Shown one piece after another: positions 33,967 to 42,227 of a stretch of DNA of 64,000 nt. Under the pieces are notes generated by a model. The model was not told the origin of the DNA, searched no databases, and saw nothing but the letters and a program-made list of their open reading frames with translations. The translations under genes were made by a program, and so were the position numbers. Location of the stretch: NCBI GenBank assembly GCA_036267355.1, contig DATAWG010000130.1:22097-86096 (forward strand). The letters run 5' to 3'. Numbering within the stretch: the first letter of the stretch is position 1; every line of letters begins with the position of its first letter. The stretch is from Pirellulales bacterium. Its GTDB lineage: Bacteria; Planctomycetota; Planctomycetia; Pirellulales; DATAWG01.

Positions 33967-36054
33967 TCATTTCGCCCCGACGAGCTCGCGCTTCTTTTTC
34001 TCGGCGATGATTTCTTGCTGGATCGCGTTGGGAACGCGGCGATATTTGAGGAATTCCATCGTGAAGGTGCCCTGCCCCTGCGTCATGCTGCGCAGATCGG
34101 TCGAGTAGCCGAACGTTTCGGCCAGCGGCACTTCCCCTTCGATCACCGCGTTGACCCCCTGCACTTCGGTCGAAACGATCAGCCCGCGGCGGCTGGTCAA
34201 TTCGCCGGCCACGGGGCCCTGATAATTCGCCGGCACTTCAATTTCCACTTTCATGATCGGTTCGAGCAACACCGGCTTGGTTTGCAAGAATGTTTCACGG
34301 AAGCAGTTGCGGGCGCACGTTTGGAACGCCATATCGGAGCTATCGACATCGTGGTATGAGCCGTCTTCGAGCACGCCCTTGACGCCGACGATCGGATACC
34401 CGGCGATCGGCCCCTTGGCGACCGAGGCCGCAAAGCCCTTTTCCACCGAGGGAATGTATTCCTTCGGGATGCGGCCCTGCACGACCGTGCTTTCGAACTC
34501 GAAGTTTTCTTCCGCATCCTCGGGCAGCGGCTCGAGATAGCCGACGATATGGGCGAACTGGCCGGAACCGCCCGTTTGCTTCTTGTGGCGATAGTTGTAT
34601 TCGGCCTTGGCGGTCGGGGCTTCGCGGTAGCTGACCTTCGGGGCGCCGACTTCGACCTCGACTTTGTATTCGCGGCGAATCCGTTCGACATAGATTTCCA
34701 AGTGCAATTCGCCCATGCCGGCGATCACGGTTTCGCCGGTTTCTTCATCGGCCGTGCAGCGGAACGTCGGGTCTTCGCGCATGAACCGGGCCAGGGCCTT
34801 GCTCAAGCGGTCGGCCCCGTCGCGGCTGACCGGGTTGATGGCCTTCTTGATGACCGGTTCGGCAATGAACATGCTTTCGAGCGTGCAGAATTTCGGCGTC
34901 GCGGCATACGTGTCGCCGCTGGCGGCATCGATGCCCATGATGGCCACGATATCGCCCGCATCGGCCGAATCCACTTCGGTTCGCTTATCGGCGTGCATCT
35001 TCACGATGCGGCTGAATCGCTGCTTTTGGCCGGTGCGCTGGTTGAAATACATTTCGCCCTTCCCGGCCCGGCCTTGATAGATCCGCATGAACGTCAGTTG
35101 GCCGTGCGGATCGTCGACGATCTTGAACGCCATGCCGACGAGCGGCTTGTTCACGTCGGGCACCAGCGGCACTTCTTCGCTCGGATTGTTGTAGGCCTTG
35201 GCCACGACGCGGCGTTCGAGCGGCGAGGGCAAATAGCGGACGACCGCATCCAGCAGCGGCTGGACACCTTTGTTCTTATAGGCCGAGCCCATGAACACGG
35301 GCGTCACATCCTGCCCCTGCACGGCTTCCTTCACCACCGTGTGGATCAGGTCCGCGGGAACGTCTTGCTCCGCCAGCATCAATTCCATCATCTCGTCGCT
35401 ATACATGGCGAGCGATTCGAGCATGGCGTGGCGAGCGGTTTTGGCGTCGTCGAGCAGTTCGGCGGGAATCGCTTCGCGGCGGACCGTCTGGCCATTCGAG
35501 CCGTCGAAGTAGACAGCTTCCATCGTGATCAGATCGATCACGCCTTCGAAAGCATCTTCCTTCCCGATCGGCCATTGCATGAGGATCGGATCGCAGCCGA
35601 GCTTTTCTTTCACTTGCGACACGACGCGCTGCGGATTGGCGCCGGTGCGGTCCATCTTGTTGATAAAGGCGAGCCGGGGCACGTGATAGCGCTTCATCTG
35701 GCGATCGACGGTCATCGATTGCGACTGCACGCCGCCGACAGCGCAGAGCACAAGGATCGCGCCATCGAGCACGCGCAAGCTGCGTTCGACTTCGACGGTG
35801 AAATCGACGTGGCCCGGGGTGTCGATCAAATTGATGTCGCAGCCCTGCCATTCGACGCTGGTGGCGGCGCTGGTGATGGTGATGCCGCGTTCGCGTTCGA
35901 GGTCCATATAGTCCATCGTGGCGCCGCCCTCGCCCTTGACCTCCTGCATGCGGTGAATGCGGCCCGCATAGTAGAGGATCCGTTCGCTGAGGGTGGTTTT
36001 CCCCGAGTCGATATGGGCCGACACACCGATGTTGCGCAGCTTCGAAACATCCAT
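33967..36054 (-). CDS. fusA: Elongation factor G, mitochondrial EF-G1 / spdEFG1 type
   Basis: A 695-residue translational GTPase that moves tRNAs and mRNA after peptide transfer. G motifs: SAHIDSGKTT, RGITITSAAT, DTPGHVDF and FINKMDRTG. Domain IV and V follow (GGSGQFAHIVGYLEPLPED, EPIMKVEIEVPANYQGPVAG). The words KLRNIGVSAHIDSGKTTLSE, GRIHRMQEVKG and SVEWQGCDINLIDTPGH resemble mitochondrial EF-G1 and the spdEFG1 group known from spirochaetes and planctomycetes more than the canonical fusA group; this subgrouping is from memory of family features. A second EF-G would be expected elsewhere. ATG at 36054 begins the conserved block. Confidence 0.95.
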   Translation of the reverse strand: MDVSKLRNIGVSAHIDSGKTTLSERILYYAGRIHRMQEVKGEGGATMDYMDLERERGITITSAATSVEWQGCDINLIDTPGHVDFTVEVERSLRVLDGAILVLCAVGGVQSQSMTVDRQMKRYHVPRLAFINKMDRTGANPQRVVSQVKEKLGCDPILMQWPIGKEDAFEGVIDLITMEAVYFDGSNGQTVRREAIPAELLDDAKTARHAMLESLAMYSDEMMELMLAEQDVPADLIHTVVKEAVQGQDVTPVFMGSAYKNKGVQPLLDAVVRYLPSPLERRVVAKAYNNPSEEVPLVPDVNKPLVGMAFKIVDDPHGQLTFMRIYQGRAGKGEMYFNQRTGQKQRFSRIVKMHADKRTEVDSADAGDIVAIMGIDAASGDTYAATPKFCTLESMFIAEPVIKKAINPVSRDGADRLSKALARFMREDPTFRCTADEETGETVIAGMGELHLEIYVERIRREYKVEVEVGAPKVSYREAPTAKAEYNYRHKKQTGGSGQFAHIVGYLEPLPEDAEENFEFESTVVQGRIPKEYIPSVEKGFAASVAKGPIAGYPIVGVKGVLEDGSYHDVDSSDMAFQTCARNCFRETFLQTKPVLLEPIMKVEIEVPANYQGPVAGELTSRRGLIVSTEVQGVNAVIEGEVPLAETFGYSTDLRSMTQGQGTFTMEFLKYRRVPNAIQQEIIAEKKKRELVGAK

Positions 36055-36666
36055 AGTTACACCTTCAGACCGCAAAATCGCCAAGGGACGAGAAACAGGA
36101 GGCCGGACAATGAACAACTATTATTCGTTCGCGGTCCAGCCCGGGCCGCCAGAACCCGGGAGCCAACCAGTCGCAAGCCAGTCGGACCCGGCCAGTCAGA
36201 CCCACGCAAAACCGGGCTGCACGACAACCATCCCCCTTCGGCGCTTAGCCGGCCATGGGCACGGATGCTGTGAATTGGAGCAAGTCAGTCAGACTTTGCC
36301 GCCTGGTGCGTTTGGTGGGGACTTCCTACCTTGTCATATATTAACCTGTTTTCCGATTGGGAAAAGGCCAAATTCGGTTGGCAGGCTTTGAGGCTGTGAG
36401 GGATGAAGCGGTCCCTGCCGCCGTACCTCAAAGCCCCACCGTCTCAAAGCCTTACAGCCCCCACCCTCTTGGTTGACGTTACGACGCGGGGGAACATAAA
36501 ATCGTGGCTCGCTCTCCGCGTGGCTCGTGCATGAAGATCGCGCTGGTTCGCGCCGCCCAAGCCCAGGGAAGGCCCGGATGCCGCCCTGTAATTGCAATGC
36601 GGTCTCCTGGCCTTCCCTGGGCTTCGTTCGGAGGCGGCGCGGCGAATTTCGATTGGTTGTAATCGC
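36055..36666. other. Divergent gap between fusA and the FHA phosphatase gene
   Basis: About 610 bases hold the two divergent promoters. At 36380-36460 are repeated words of the type CTCAAAGCC / GAGGCTTTGAGG. At 36559-36624 is a family E palindrome (arms GCCCAGGGAAGGCC). No gene is supported; the open frame at 36592 runs through the palindrome before the true start. Confidence 0.6.
36559..36624. repeat. REP-like inverted repeat, family E
   Basis: Arms of 16 bases (AAGCCCAGGGAAGGCC and complement) surround a loop containing GCAATGCGG, as in the copy at 32397-32457. It ends about 42 bases before the start of the FHA phosphatase gene. Confidence 0.85.
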
Positions 36667-38361
36667 ATGGCTATTTTGGAAGTTTTTGCCGGCAACAATG
36701 TCGGCGAGCAGGTGAAGCTGGCCGAGGGACGGTCTATCATGGGCCGTCATCCGGATTGCGACATCGTTCTCGATGCCGGCGCTGTCAGCCGGCAGCATGC
36801 CCAAATCACTTGGATCGACGGCGATTATTTCGTCGAAGACCTGCACAGCCGCAACGGCACCTTCGTCAATGGCGAGCCGATCCAGGCCCCGCGGCGGCTG
36901 GCCGAGGGCGATCGGCTGAAAATCTGCGACCTCGCCTTCACATTCTACCGCGACCAGCCGAGCCAGCGGGCCACGGTCGCCGCAACCGGCCTGGAAACCG
37001 TCATCGGCGGGGCAATGCTCGTCGAAGACGACGATTCCGGATCGGTCGGGCGGTCGACCATCATGTCGAAGATCGACATTTTGTCCGACGCCGGCGGCGT
37101 GCGGCTCGGCGTCAATCCGGAGATGAAGTTGCGGGCACTAATCGAGATCACGCAGAACCTGCGCAAATCGATCAATGTCGACGAAGTGCTCCCCAAGCTG
37201 CTCGACAGCCTGTTCAAGATTTTCGTGCAAGCAGATCGGGGTTTCGTCGTGCTGCGTGGGCCAGTCGAGGGGCAATTGCTGCTCAAGGCGGTGAAGCAGC
37301 GGCGCGCTGCCGGCGACGACGCCATTCGCATGAGCCGCACCATCGTCAACGAAGTGCTCACGAACAAGCAGGCCATCCTTTCCGCGGACGCGGCCACCGA
37401 CTCGCGCTTTCAGATGAGCCAAAGCATTGCCGATTTTCGCATCCGCTCGATGATGTGCGCCCCGCTGGTGAGCAGCGACGGCAATGCCCTCGGGGCGATC
37501 CAACTCGACACGCTCGACCAGCGAAGCCGCTTTCAACAAGACGATCTCGATATGTTGGCCGGGGTCGCCGGGCAGGCGGCATTCGTGCTTGAAAACGCCC
37601 AGCTTCATGAGCAATCGCTCAAGCAGCAGTCGATCCAGCGCGATCTGGAACTGGCCCACAAGGTGCAGCAAGGCCTGTTGCCCGCCGCGCCGCCGAAGAT
37701 TGAAAAGTATCGTTTTTTCGATTTCTACGAGCCGGCGAATCAAGTCGGCGGCGACTTCTACGACTATATCCGCTTGAGCAACGGCCGGCTGGCGATCGTG
37801 CTTGCCGATGTGTCGGGAAAGGGAGTTTCCGCAGCGCTCGTGATGGCGAAGCTGTCGGCCGAGGTGCGGTATTGCCTGGCGAGCGAGTCGTCGGCCGCGG
37901 CGGCCATCAACCGCATCAACTACGGTTTTTGCCACAGCGGCTGGGACGACCGCTTCGTGACGATGGTGATGGCCTTGGTCGACCCGCAGCGCGAGGAAGC
38001 GACGATTGTCAACGCGGGGCATATGCCGCCGCTGTTGCGGCGCGGGCCGCATCGGGTCGAGCCGATCGGCGGCGACCAATCCGGCGTGCCGCTGGGGGTC
38101 GATCCCGACCATCGCTATCATGCCAGCACGGTGAGGCTGAATCCCGGCGATTTCATGACGCTGTTTACCGACGGAATCAGCGAAGCGATGAACGCCGAGA
38201 ACCAGCTTTACGGAATCAACCGGCTTACCGAGCAAGTCGGCGCGAATGCCGACGACGTGGCCGCATTGGGCCGGCAGATTCTCGACGACGTGAAGCAATT
38301 CGTCGGCGGCCGCCCGCAGAGCGACGACATGTGCTTGCTTTGCTTCGGGCGGGAGCGATGA
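36667..38361 (+). CDS. FHA-GAF-PP2C (SpoIIE-type) phosphatase
   Basis: A 564-residue signalling protein. The FHA domain (about 1-110) has IMGRHPDCDIVLDAGAVSRQ and DLHSRNGTFVNG, which bind phospho-threonine. A GAF domain follows (about 155-315; SMMCAPLVSSDGNALGAIQL). A short coiled linker (QRDLELAHKVQQGLLPA) leads to a SpoIIE/RsbU phosphatase domain with its metal Asp residues (NQVGGDFYDY, VLADVSGKGVSAALVMAKL, LFTDGISEAMN, QSDDMCLLCF). Such proteins dephosphorylate anti-anti-sigma factors or read phospho-signals. No partner kinase gene lies nearby. Confidence 0.92.
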   Translation: MAILEVFAGNNVGEQVKLAEGRSIMGRHPDCDIVLDAGAVSRQHAQITWIDGDYFVEDLHSRNGTFVNGEPIQAPRRLAEGDRLKICDLAFTFYRDQPSQRATVAATGLETVIGGAMLVEDDDSGSVGRSTIMSKIDILSDAGGVRLGVNPEMKLRALIEITQNLRKSINVDEVLPKLLDSLFKIFVQADRGFVVLRGPVEGQLLLKAVKQRRAAGDDAIRMSRTIVNEVLTNKQAILSADAATDSRFQMSQSIADFRIRSMMCAPLVSSDGNALGAIQLDTLDQRSRFQQDDLDMLAGVAGQAAFVLENAQLHEQSLKQQSIQRDLELAHKVQQGLLPAAPPKIEKYRFFDFYEPANQVGGDFYDYIRLSNGRLAIVLADVSGKGVSAALVMAKLSAEVRYCLASESSAAAAINRINYGFCHSGWDDRFVTMVMALVDPQREEATIVNAGHMPPLLRRGPHRVEPIGGDQSGVPLGVDPDHRYHASTVRLNPGDFMTLFTDGISEAMNAENQLYGINRLTEQVGANADDVAALGRQILDDVKQFVGGRPQSDDMCLLCFGRER

Positions 38362-38435
38362 TTGCCGTATTCGCTTGTTCCCGCACGCAGTGCGGCCACG
38401 CGACGAGAAAAGCGAATTTACGAAGAGGGTAGTTT

Positions 38436-38660
38436 ATGAGCGCGACGGAAGACGAACTCAGGCCGGAATATGGCGATGCCGATTTCAACGGCGCGGCGCG
38501 CGGAAAATACGCAAAGCGATTCGCGGCCGGCACGAATTTGGGGAAAATCGACGCGGATTTGATTACCGAATTCGCAGACGAACAGGTGGCGAACGACGCG
38601 CTGCGTTGGATGCTGACGCTGCCCAGTGCGGTCGAGCGGTTGACAAAACGCACGGGTTGA
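38436..38660 (+). CDS. Small conserved protein, antitoxin-like
   Basis: A 74-residue protein: ELRPEYGDADFNGAARGKYA then KRFAAGTNLGKIDADLITEF. The pattern ELRPEYDF..GRGKYA.RY..GTN..LDPD is known from many short proteins in cyanobacteria and others, often next to a toxin-like or transcription-regulator gene. Here no toxin neighbours it. AGAGGG lies about 9 bases before the ATG. Function open. Confidence 0.7.
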   Translation: MSATEDELRPEYGDADFNGAARGKYAKRFAAGTNLGKIDADLITEFADEQVANDALRWMLTLPSAVERLTKRTG

Positions 38661-38715
38661 CCCGTCCAGCGGCATTTCGGCAATATCCGCCGCACATAAT
38701 GAAACTCTGACCACC

Positions 38716-39207
38716 ATGCAGCCGCCGATGTTTACTCCCGAAATGCAGCAGCGGCAAGACCGCGAGCATCTGAGGCTGTTGGCGATCTTTCATTTTGTCG
38801 CCGGAGGATTCGCTCTGCTCGGGGCGGGGGTAATGTTTCTGGAATCCGCCATGATGGGGAGCCTGTTTGCGAATCCGGAAATGTTGAAACGAATGCAACA
38901 GGACCCGAAGGGGCCGCCGCCGGAATTCGTCAAGCATTTCATGGAGTTCTTCGTCTGGATTTTCTTGTTCATCAGCATCTTCTTGGTGGCGATGGCGATT
39001 TTGAATGTATTTTCCGGCCTGTTTCTTTTGCGACGGAAGCATCGCGTCTTTTCGGTTGTCGTCGCTGCCATCGATTGCTTGCAGATCCCGATCGGCACGA
39101 TTCTCGGCGTGTTTACGATCCTTGCTCTCTCGCGCGATTCGGTACGGCAAATGTACGCCGAACCGGACCGCGAATTCGAACGCCAATGGCACGACCGCGG
39201 CTTTTGA
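38716..39207 (+). CDS. Small integral membrane protein
   Basis: A 163-residue protein with three predicted helices (LLAIFHFVAGGFALLGAGVM, FFVWIFLFISIFLVAMAI with its continuation, VVVAAIDCLQIPIGTILGVF). Short charged ends. Not recognised beyond a general membrane family seen in planctomycetes and proteobacteria. A palindrome at 39231-39256 behind it may act as terminator. Confidence 0.7.
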   Translation: MQPPMFTPEMQQRQDREHLRLLAIFHFVAGGFALLGAGVMFLESAMMGSLFANPEMLKRMQQDPKGPPPEFVKHFMEFFVWIFLFISIFLVAMAILNVFSGLFLLRRKHRVFSVVVAAIDCLQIPIGTILGVFTILALSRDSVRQMYAEPDREFERQWHDRGF

Positions 39208-39230
39208 CGCGGGTTGCAGCGCGCGGGTGC

Positions 39231-39256
39231 CATGCCCACGGCTTTGCGTGGGCATG
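39231..39256. repeat. Palindrome CATGCCCACG-GCTTTG-CGTGGGCATG, family I
   Basis: Perfect 10-bp arms with a 6-base loop followed by TTTG. Related palindromes stand at 39967-39992 and 40012-40036. Confidence 0.8.
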
Positions 39257-39314
39257 TTTGCCAACTCGCCGTTCGCATGCCCGTTAAGAGCGTTTTCCAG
39301 TGGCGAACCATGAT

Positions 39315-39938
39315 TCAGCGTTGCTGTTCTGGAATCGGAAACCATAGGCCGCGTTGCCAGACGGTCGCGCGGCTGAATTGAATGTCGCGCCAGTTTCGGA
39401 AATGATCTACCAGTTTTGCCTCGCTGCGCGGCGCCGAGCTGTCCGGTCCGTACGGTTCGCCGGTTGGCTCATCCTGAACCGTTTCGACCCGAAGATCGGG
39501 GCCGCTCGACCATAGGCATGGCACGCCCGGTACGATCCGCGCAACGTACCAATAATTTCCAGCAAGCGGCGAGACTTGCGGGACTTGGTGGGTACGATAG
39601 ATCGGCACCGCGATCAACAGCGCGATGGCAGGTACCAACAGGATCGCCGCGGCCCGAGCGCGCGCACCCCAACGCCGGCTTTCAGTTGCCCAATCGGGCG
39701 CGCGCAGCCACGTCGCGCCGAGCAACACCAGCGGAAGCGGCGCCACCGACCAAGAGATGTTTACATGCATCGAATTCATCAGCCACACCCACGCGCAAAG
39801 CACAACGCTCAACAGGACGCCGATCACGGCAGCGATGACTTCGCTGCGAGCATTCCCCGGGGGCTGAACGGCGGCGATTCTTGATGAATTCTCGTTTCTA
39901 CGGCGATCCCACTGGCAGACTTCGCTTGCCGGTGGCAC
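39315..39938 (-). CDS. Hypothetical membrane protein, start uncertain
   Basis: A frame of up to 207 residues from a GTG. Three hydrophobic segments are visible (VIAAVIGVLLSVVLCAWVWL, WSVAPLPLVLLGATWL, AAAILLVPAIALLIAVPIY) followed by a soluble C-terminus that ends RGLWFPIPEQQR. The first 30 residues lie in repeat-bearing sequence (family F variant), so the true start may be further in. Not recognised. Confidence 0.5.
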   Translation of the reverse strand: MPPASEVCQWDRRRNENSSRIAAVQPPGNARSEVIAAVIGVLLSVVLCAWVWLMNSMHVNISWSVAPLPLVLLGATWLRAPDWATESRRWGARARAAAILLVPAIALLIAVPIYRTHQVPQVSPLAGNYWYVARIVPGVPCLWSSGPDLRVETVQDEPTGEPYGPDSSAPRSEAKLVDHFRNWRDIQFSRATVWQRGLWFPIPEQQR

Positions 39939-40036
39939 ACTGGCATTTGTCGCGGCGCTCGGATCTCATGCCCACTGCTCCGAGTGGGCGTGTGAAACGC
40001 GAGTTCGCAGAAATGCCCCGCGCAAAGCCGTGGGCA
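39911..40036. repeat. Cluster of palindromes, families F and I
   Basis: CACTGGCAGACTTCGCTTGC with CCGGTGGCACACTGG (39911-39941), CATGCCCACTGCTCCGAGTG (39967 on) and an imperfect family I copy (40012-40036) fill the gap before the SGNH hydrolase gene. Confidence 0.65.
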
Positions 40037-40086
40037 TGGCACCCGGCGCCGAATTTGTGTCTCAATCCATATCCCGGAATAACCAC

Positions 40087-41349
40087 ATGCAGCGCTGCAA
40101 TTCAATTTTGTTGCTCTTGCCGATTTTCGCTGGCCTCGTTTTTGGGATCGTCATGATTCCCGCGGAAAGTCGCTTCTTGTGCGCCGCCGAACCGGCTTCC
40201 ACAGCGGCAATCGAGAAATTGCCGTATGGGCACGATTATTTCAAGCTTCGCGGCGGCCTACAGAATTGCCGAACCCATTTCGAACGTGAGAAGACCGGGC
40301 GTGTCGTGTTTCTCGGCGGGTCGATCACCGAAATGGACGGTTGGCGCGAATTGGTTTGCAAAGATCTCGAGCGGCGATTTCCGCAAACCAAGTTCGACTT
40401 CATCAATGCCGGCATCTCTTCGACCGGTTCGACGCCCGGCGCGTTCCGGCTCATGCGCGACGTATTCGGCCGTGGCCCGGTAGATCTGCTGTTCGAGGAA
40501 GCGGCCGTCAACGACGACACGAACAGTTTTTCCGACGAAGCGCAGATTCGCGGCATGGAAGGGATCGTCCGCCATGCCCGGCTCGTGCAGCCCGAGATCG
40601 ATATTGTGTTGCTGCAATTCGTTGATCCGGGAAAGATGGTGCTGATCAACCAGGGCAAGACGCCGGCCGTGATCGCGAATCATGAAAAAGTCGCGGATTT
40701 CTACCGCCTGCCGTCGATCGATCTGGCCCGAGAGGTGACCGAGCGGATTCGGGCCGGGCAATTCACGTGGGAAAAAGATTTTCGAGACCTGCATCCCGCG
40801 CCGTTCGGCCAAGCGCTTTATGCTCGGAGTATTGCTCGGCTGTTTGATGCGGCGTGGAAAGAGCCGCTCGCGGCCGGAGCGATGGTCGAGGCCCATCCGC
40901 TTCCCTTGAAGCCGATCGATCCGAAGAGCTACTTCCGCGGCCGGCTCGGCGATATCCACGACGCGAAGATCGTAGCCGGCTGGAAAATCGACAATGCCTG
41001 GAAGCCGCACGACAAGGCCGGCACCCGAAAGCGATTCGTCGACGTGCCGATGCTCGTGGCCGACGGGCCGGGGGCGACGCTGACGCTGAGATTCTCCGGC
41101 ACCGCGATCGGAATCTTCGTGGCCGCCGGGCCGGATGCCGGAATCGTCGAATACAGTGTCGACGGCCGGCCGGCGAAGTCGCAAGACCTGTTCACCCAAT
41201 GGAGCAGCGGGCTGCACATCCCGTGGACCTACGTTCTCAACGGCGACCTCTCCGATGGCGAGCATGAATTGACGCTGCGCATCGCCGGCAAGAAAAATCC
41301 CGCCAGCACGGGCCACGCCTGCCGAATCGTCGATTTTCTGTTGAATTGA
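40087..41349 (+). CDS. Secreted SGNH/GDSL hydrolase
   Basis: A 420-residue protein with a signal peptide (NSILLLLPIFAGLVFGIVM, mature part near CAAEPAS). The SGNH block I reads VVFLGGSITEMDGW with the nucleophile Ser; block II INAGISSTGSTPG gives the oxyanion Gly; block III is altered (FEEAAVNDDTN, Asn kept); block V is DLHPAPFGQ with Asp and His. The C-terminal 130 residues are beta-rich, like an accessory carbohydrate-binding part. Likely a sugar or polysaccharide esterase outside the cytoplasm. Confidence 0.85.
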   Translation: MQRCNSILLLLPIFAGLVFGIVMIPAESRFLCAAEPASTAAIEKLPYGHDYFKLRGGLQNCRTHFEREKTGRVVFLGGSITEMDGWRELVCKDLERRFPQTKFDFINAGISSTGSTPGAFRLMRDVFGRGPVDLLFEEAAVNDDTNSFSDEAQIRGMEGIVRHARLVQPEIDIVLLQFVDPGKMVLINQGKTPAVIANHEKVADFYRLPSIDLAREVTERIRAGQFTWEKDFRDLHPAPFGQALYARSIARLFDAAWKEPLAAGAMVEAHPLPLKPIDPKSYFRGRLGDIHDAKIVAGWKIDNAWKPHDKAGTRKRFVDVPMLVADGPGATLTLRFSGTAIGIFVAAGPDAGIVEYSVDGRPAKSQDLFTQWSSGLHIPWTYVLNGDLSDGEHELTLRIAGKKNPASTGHACRIVDFLLN

Positions 41350-41350
41350 C

Positions 41351-41368
41351 GACGGATCCCGTCTTTTT
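41351..41368 (+). terminator. Possible weak terminator of the SGNH hydrolase gene
   Basis: GACGG-ATC-CCGTC is followed by TTTTT right behind the stop codon. The stem is only 5 bp, so efficiency is doubtful. Confidence 0.4.
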
Positions 41369-41644
41369 CCGGCTGGCGGCCGGCCGACCGGATCTTTCGT
41401 CGGCCGGTGCGGCGTACGGCCGAATTCTTGCCGAAACCGCGCCGCAAGCTGATCGCAAAACCATCAGGGTCTTAACCGGTTCTCATCAAGGGCTCACAAT
41501 CGGCAGCTAGCATACGAGCGTCAATCGAGAACTTCAGTTTCTGGCCTCTTGCCAGGCGCGCGAGATCGGCCCGAAAATCAATTGCCACAACCATCGCATC
41601 GAACGAATGAGTTTCGTTTCCGATCTCGCTCGAAAGGAGCCGCC

Positions 41645-41893
41645 ATGTTGGTCCTCTCGCGTAAACAAGGACAATCGATCGTAATCGACGAGCGGACAGT
41701 CGTCACGGTGTTGCAGATCGGACAGGGGCGGGTACAGATCGGGATCGTGGCGCCGCCGCGCGTGCCGGTCTACCGCCAGGAGATTCACGACCGGATCAAA
41801 GCCGAACAGCGGCTGCTGGAAGCCGGCAATACCGCCGCTTCGGCGTCGCAAACCGGGGAAACGCTGATCACGATCGAGCTCACAAGCGCGTAG
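41645..41893 (+). CDS. csrA: Carbon storage regulator CsrA
   Basis: An 82-residue RNA-binding regulator that binds GGA motifs in leader RNAs. It has the full CsrA pattern: MLVLSRKQGQSIVIDERTVV, VQIGIVAPPRVPVYRQEIHD. The tail of about 20 residues beyond the core is somewhat longer than in E. coli. AAAGGAG stands 6 bases before the ATG. The upstream gap of about 295 bases has no gene. Confidence 0.96.
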   Translation: MLVLSRKQGQSIVIDERTVVTVLQIGQGRVQIGIVAPPRVPVYRQEIHDRIKAEQRLLEAGNTAASASQTGETLITIELTSA

Positions 41894-41970
41894 AATCCGG
41901 ATTGTTCAACATGCTAAAAAGTCGCGGCTTGGCTGCGAAATCGTGGCCCGATACGACAAGTAGCCTGAAC

Positions 41971-42227
41971 TTCAGTGGCTTCCTCGCTTACGCTTCGGGC
42001 TAGTGGCGGTTCGGCTGAACGGCCGAACGATTGGATCCACGCTCTTGAGTGGCTTCCTCGCTTACGCTTCGGGCTAGTGGCGGTTCGGCTGAACGGCCGA
42101 ACGATTGGATCCACGCTCTTCAGTGGCTTCCTCGCTTACGCTTCGGGCTAGTGGCGGTTCGGCTGAACGGCCGAACGGTTGCATCCACGCTCTTCAGTGG
42201 CTTCCTCGCTTACGCTTCGGGCTAGCG
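41971..42227. repeat. Tandem array of a 74-bp unit, family C
   Basis: Three full units and a 35-base partial one begin at 41971, 42045, 42119 and 42193, exactly 74 bases apart. Each contains GGCTTCCTCGCTTACGCTTC and the palindrome TTCGGCTGAACGGCCGAA. The last partial unit encodes the C-terminal residues of ApbE (SPKRKRGSH) on the minus strand. Confidence 0.9.

Noticed and set aside
34549-36273. 574-codon plus-strand frame opposite fusA
   Set aside because: It mirrors the EF-G coding strand and has His/Asp/Arg-rich shadow composition with no domain.
41971-42227. Possible CRISPR array
   Set aside because: The 74-bp units are repeated in full with no unique spacers and no cas genes; it is a tandem duplication of a REP-type element.
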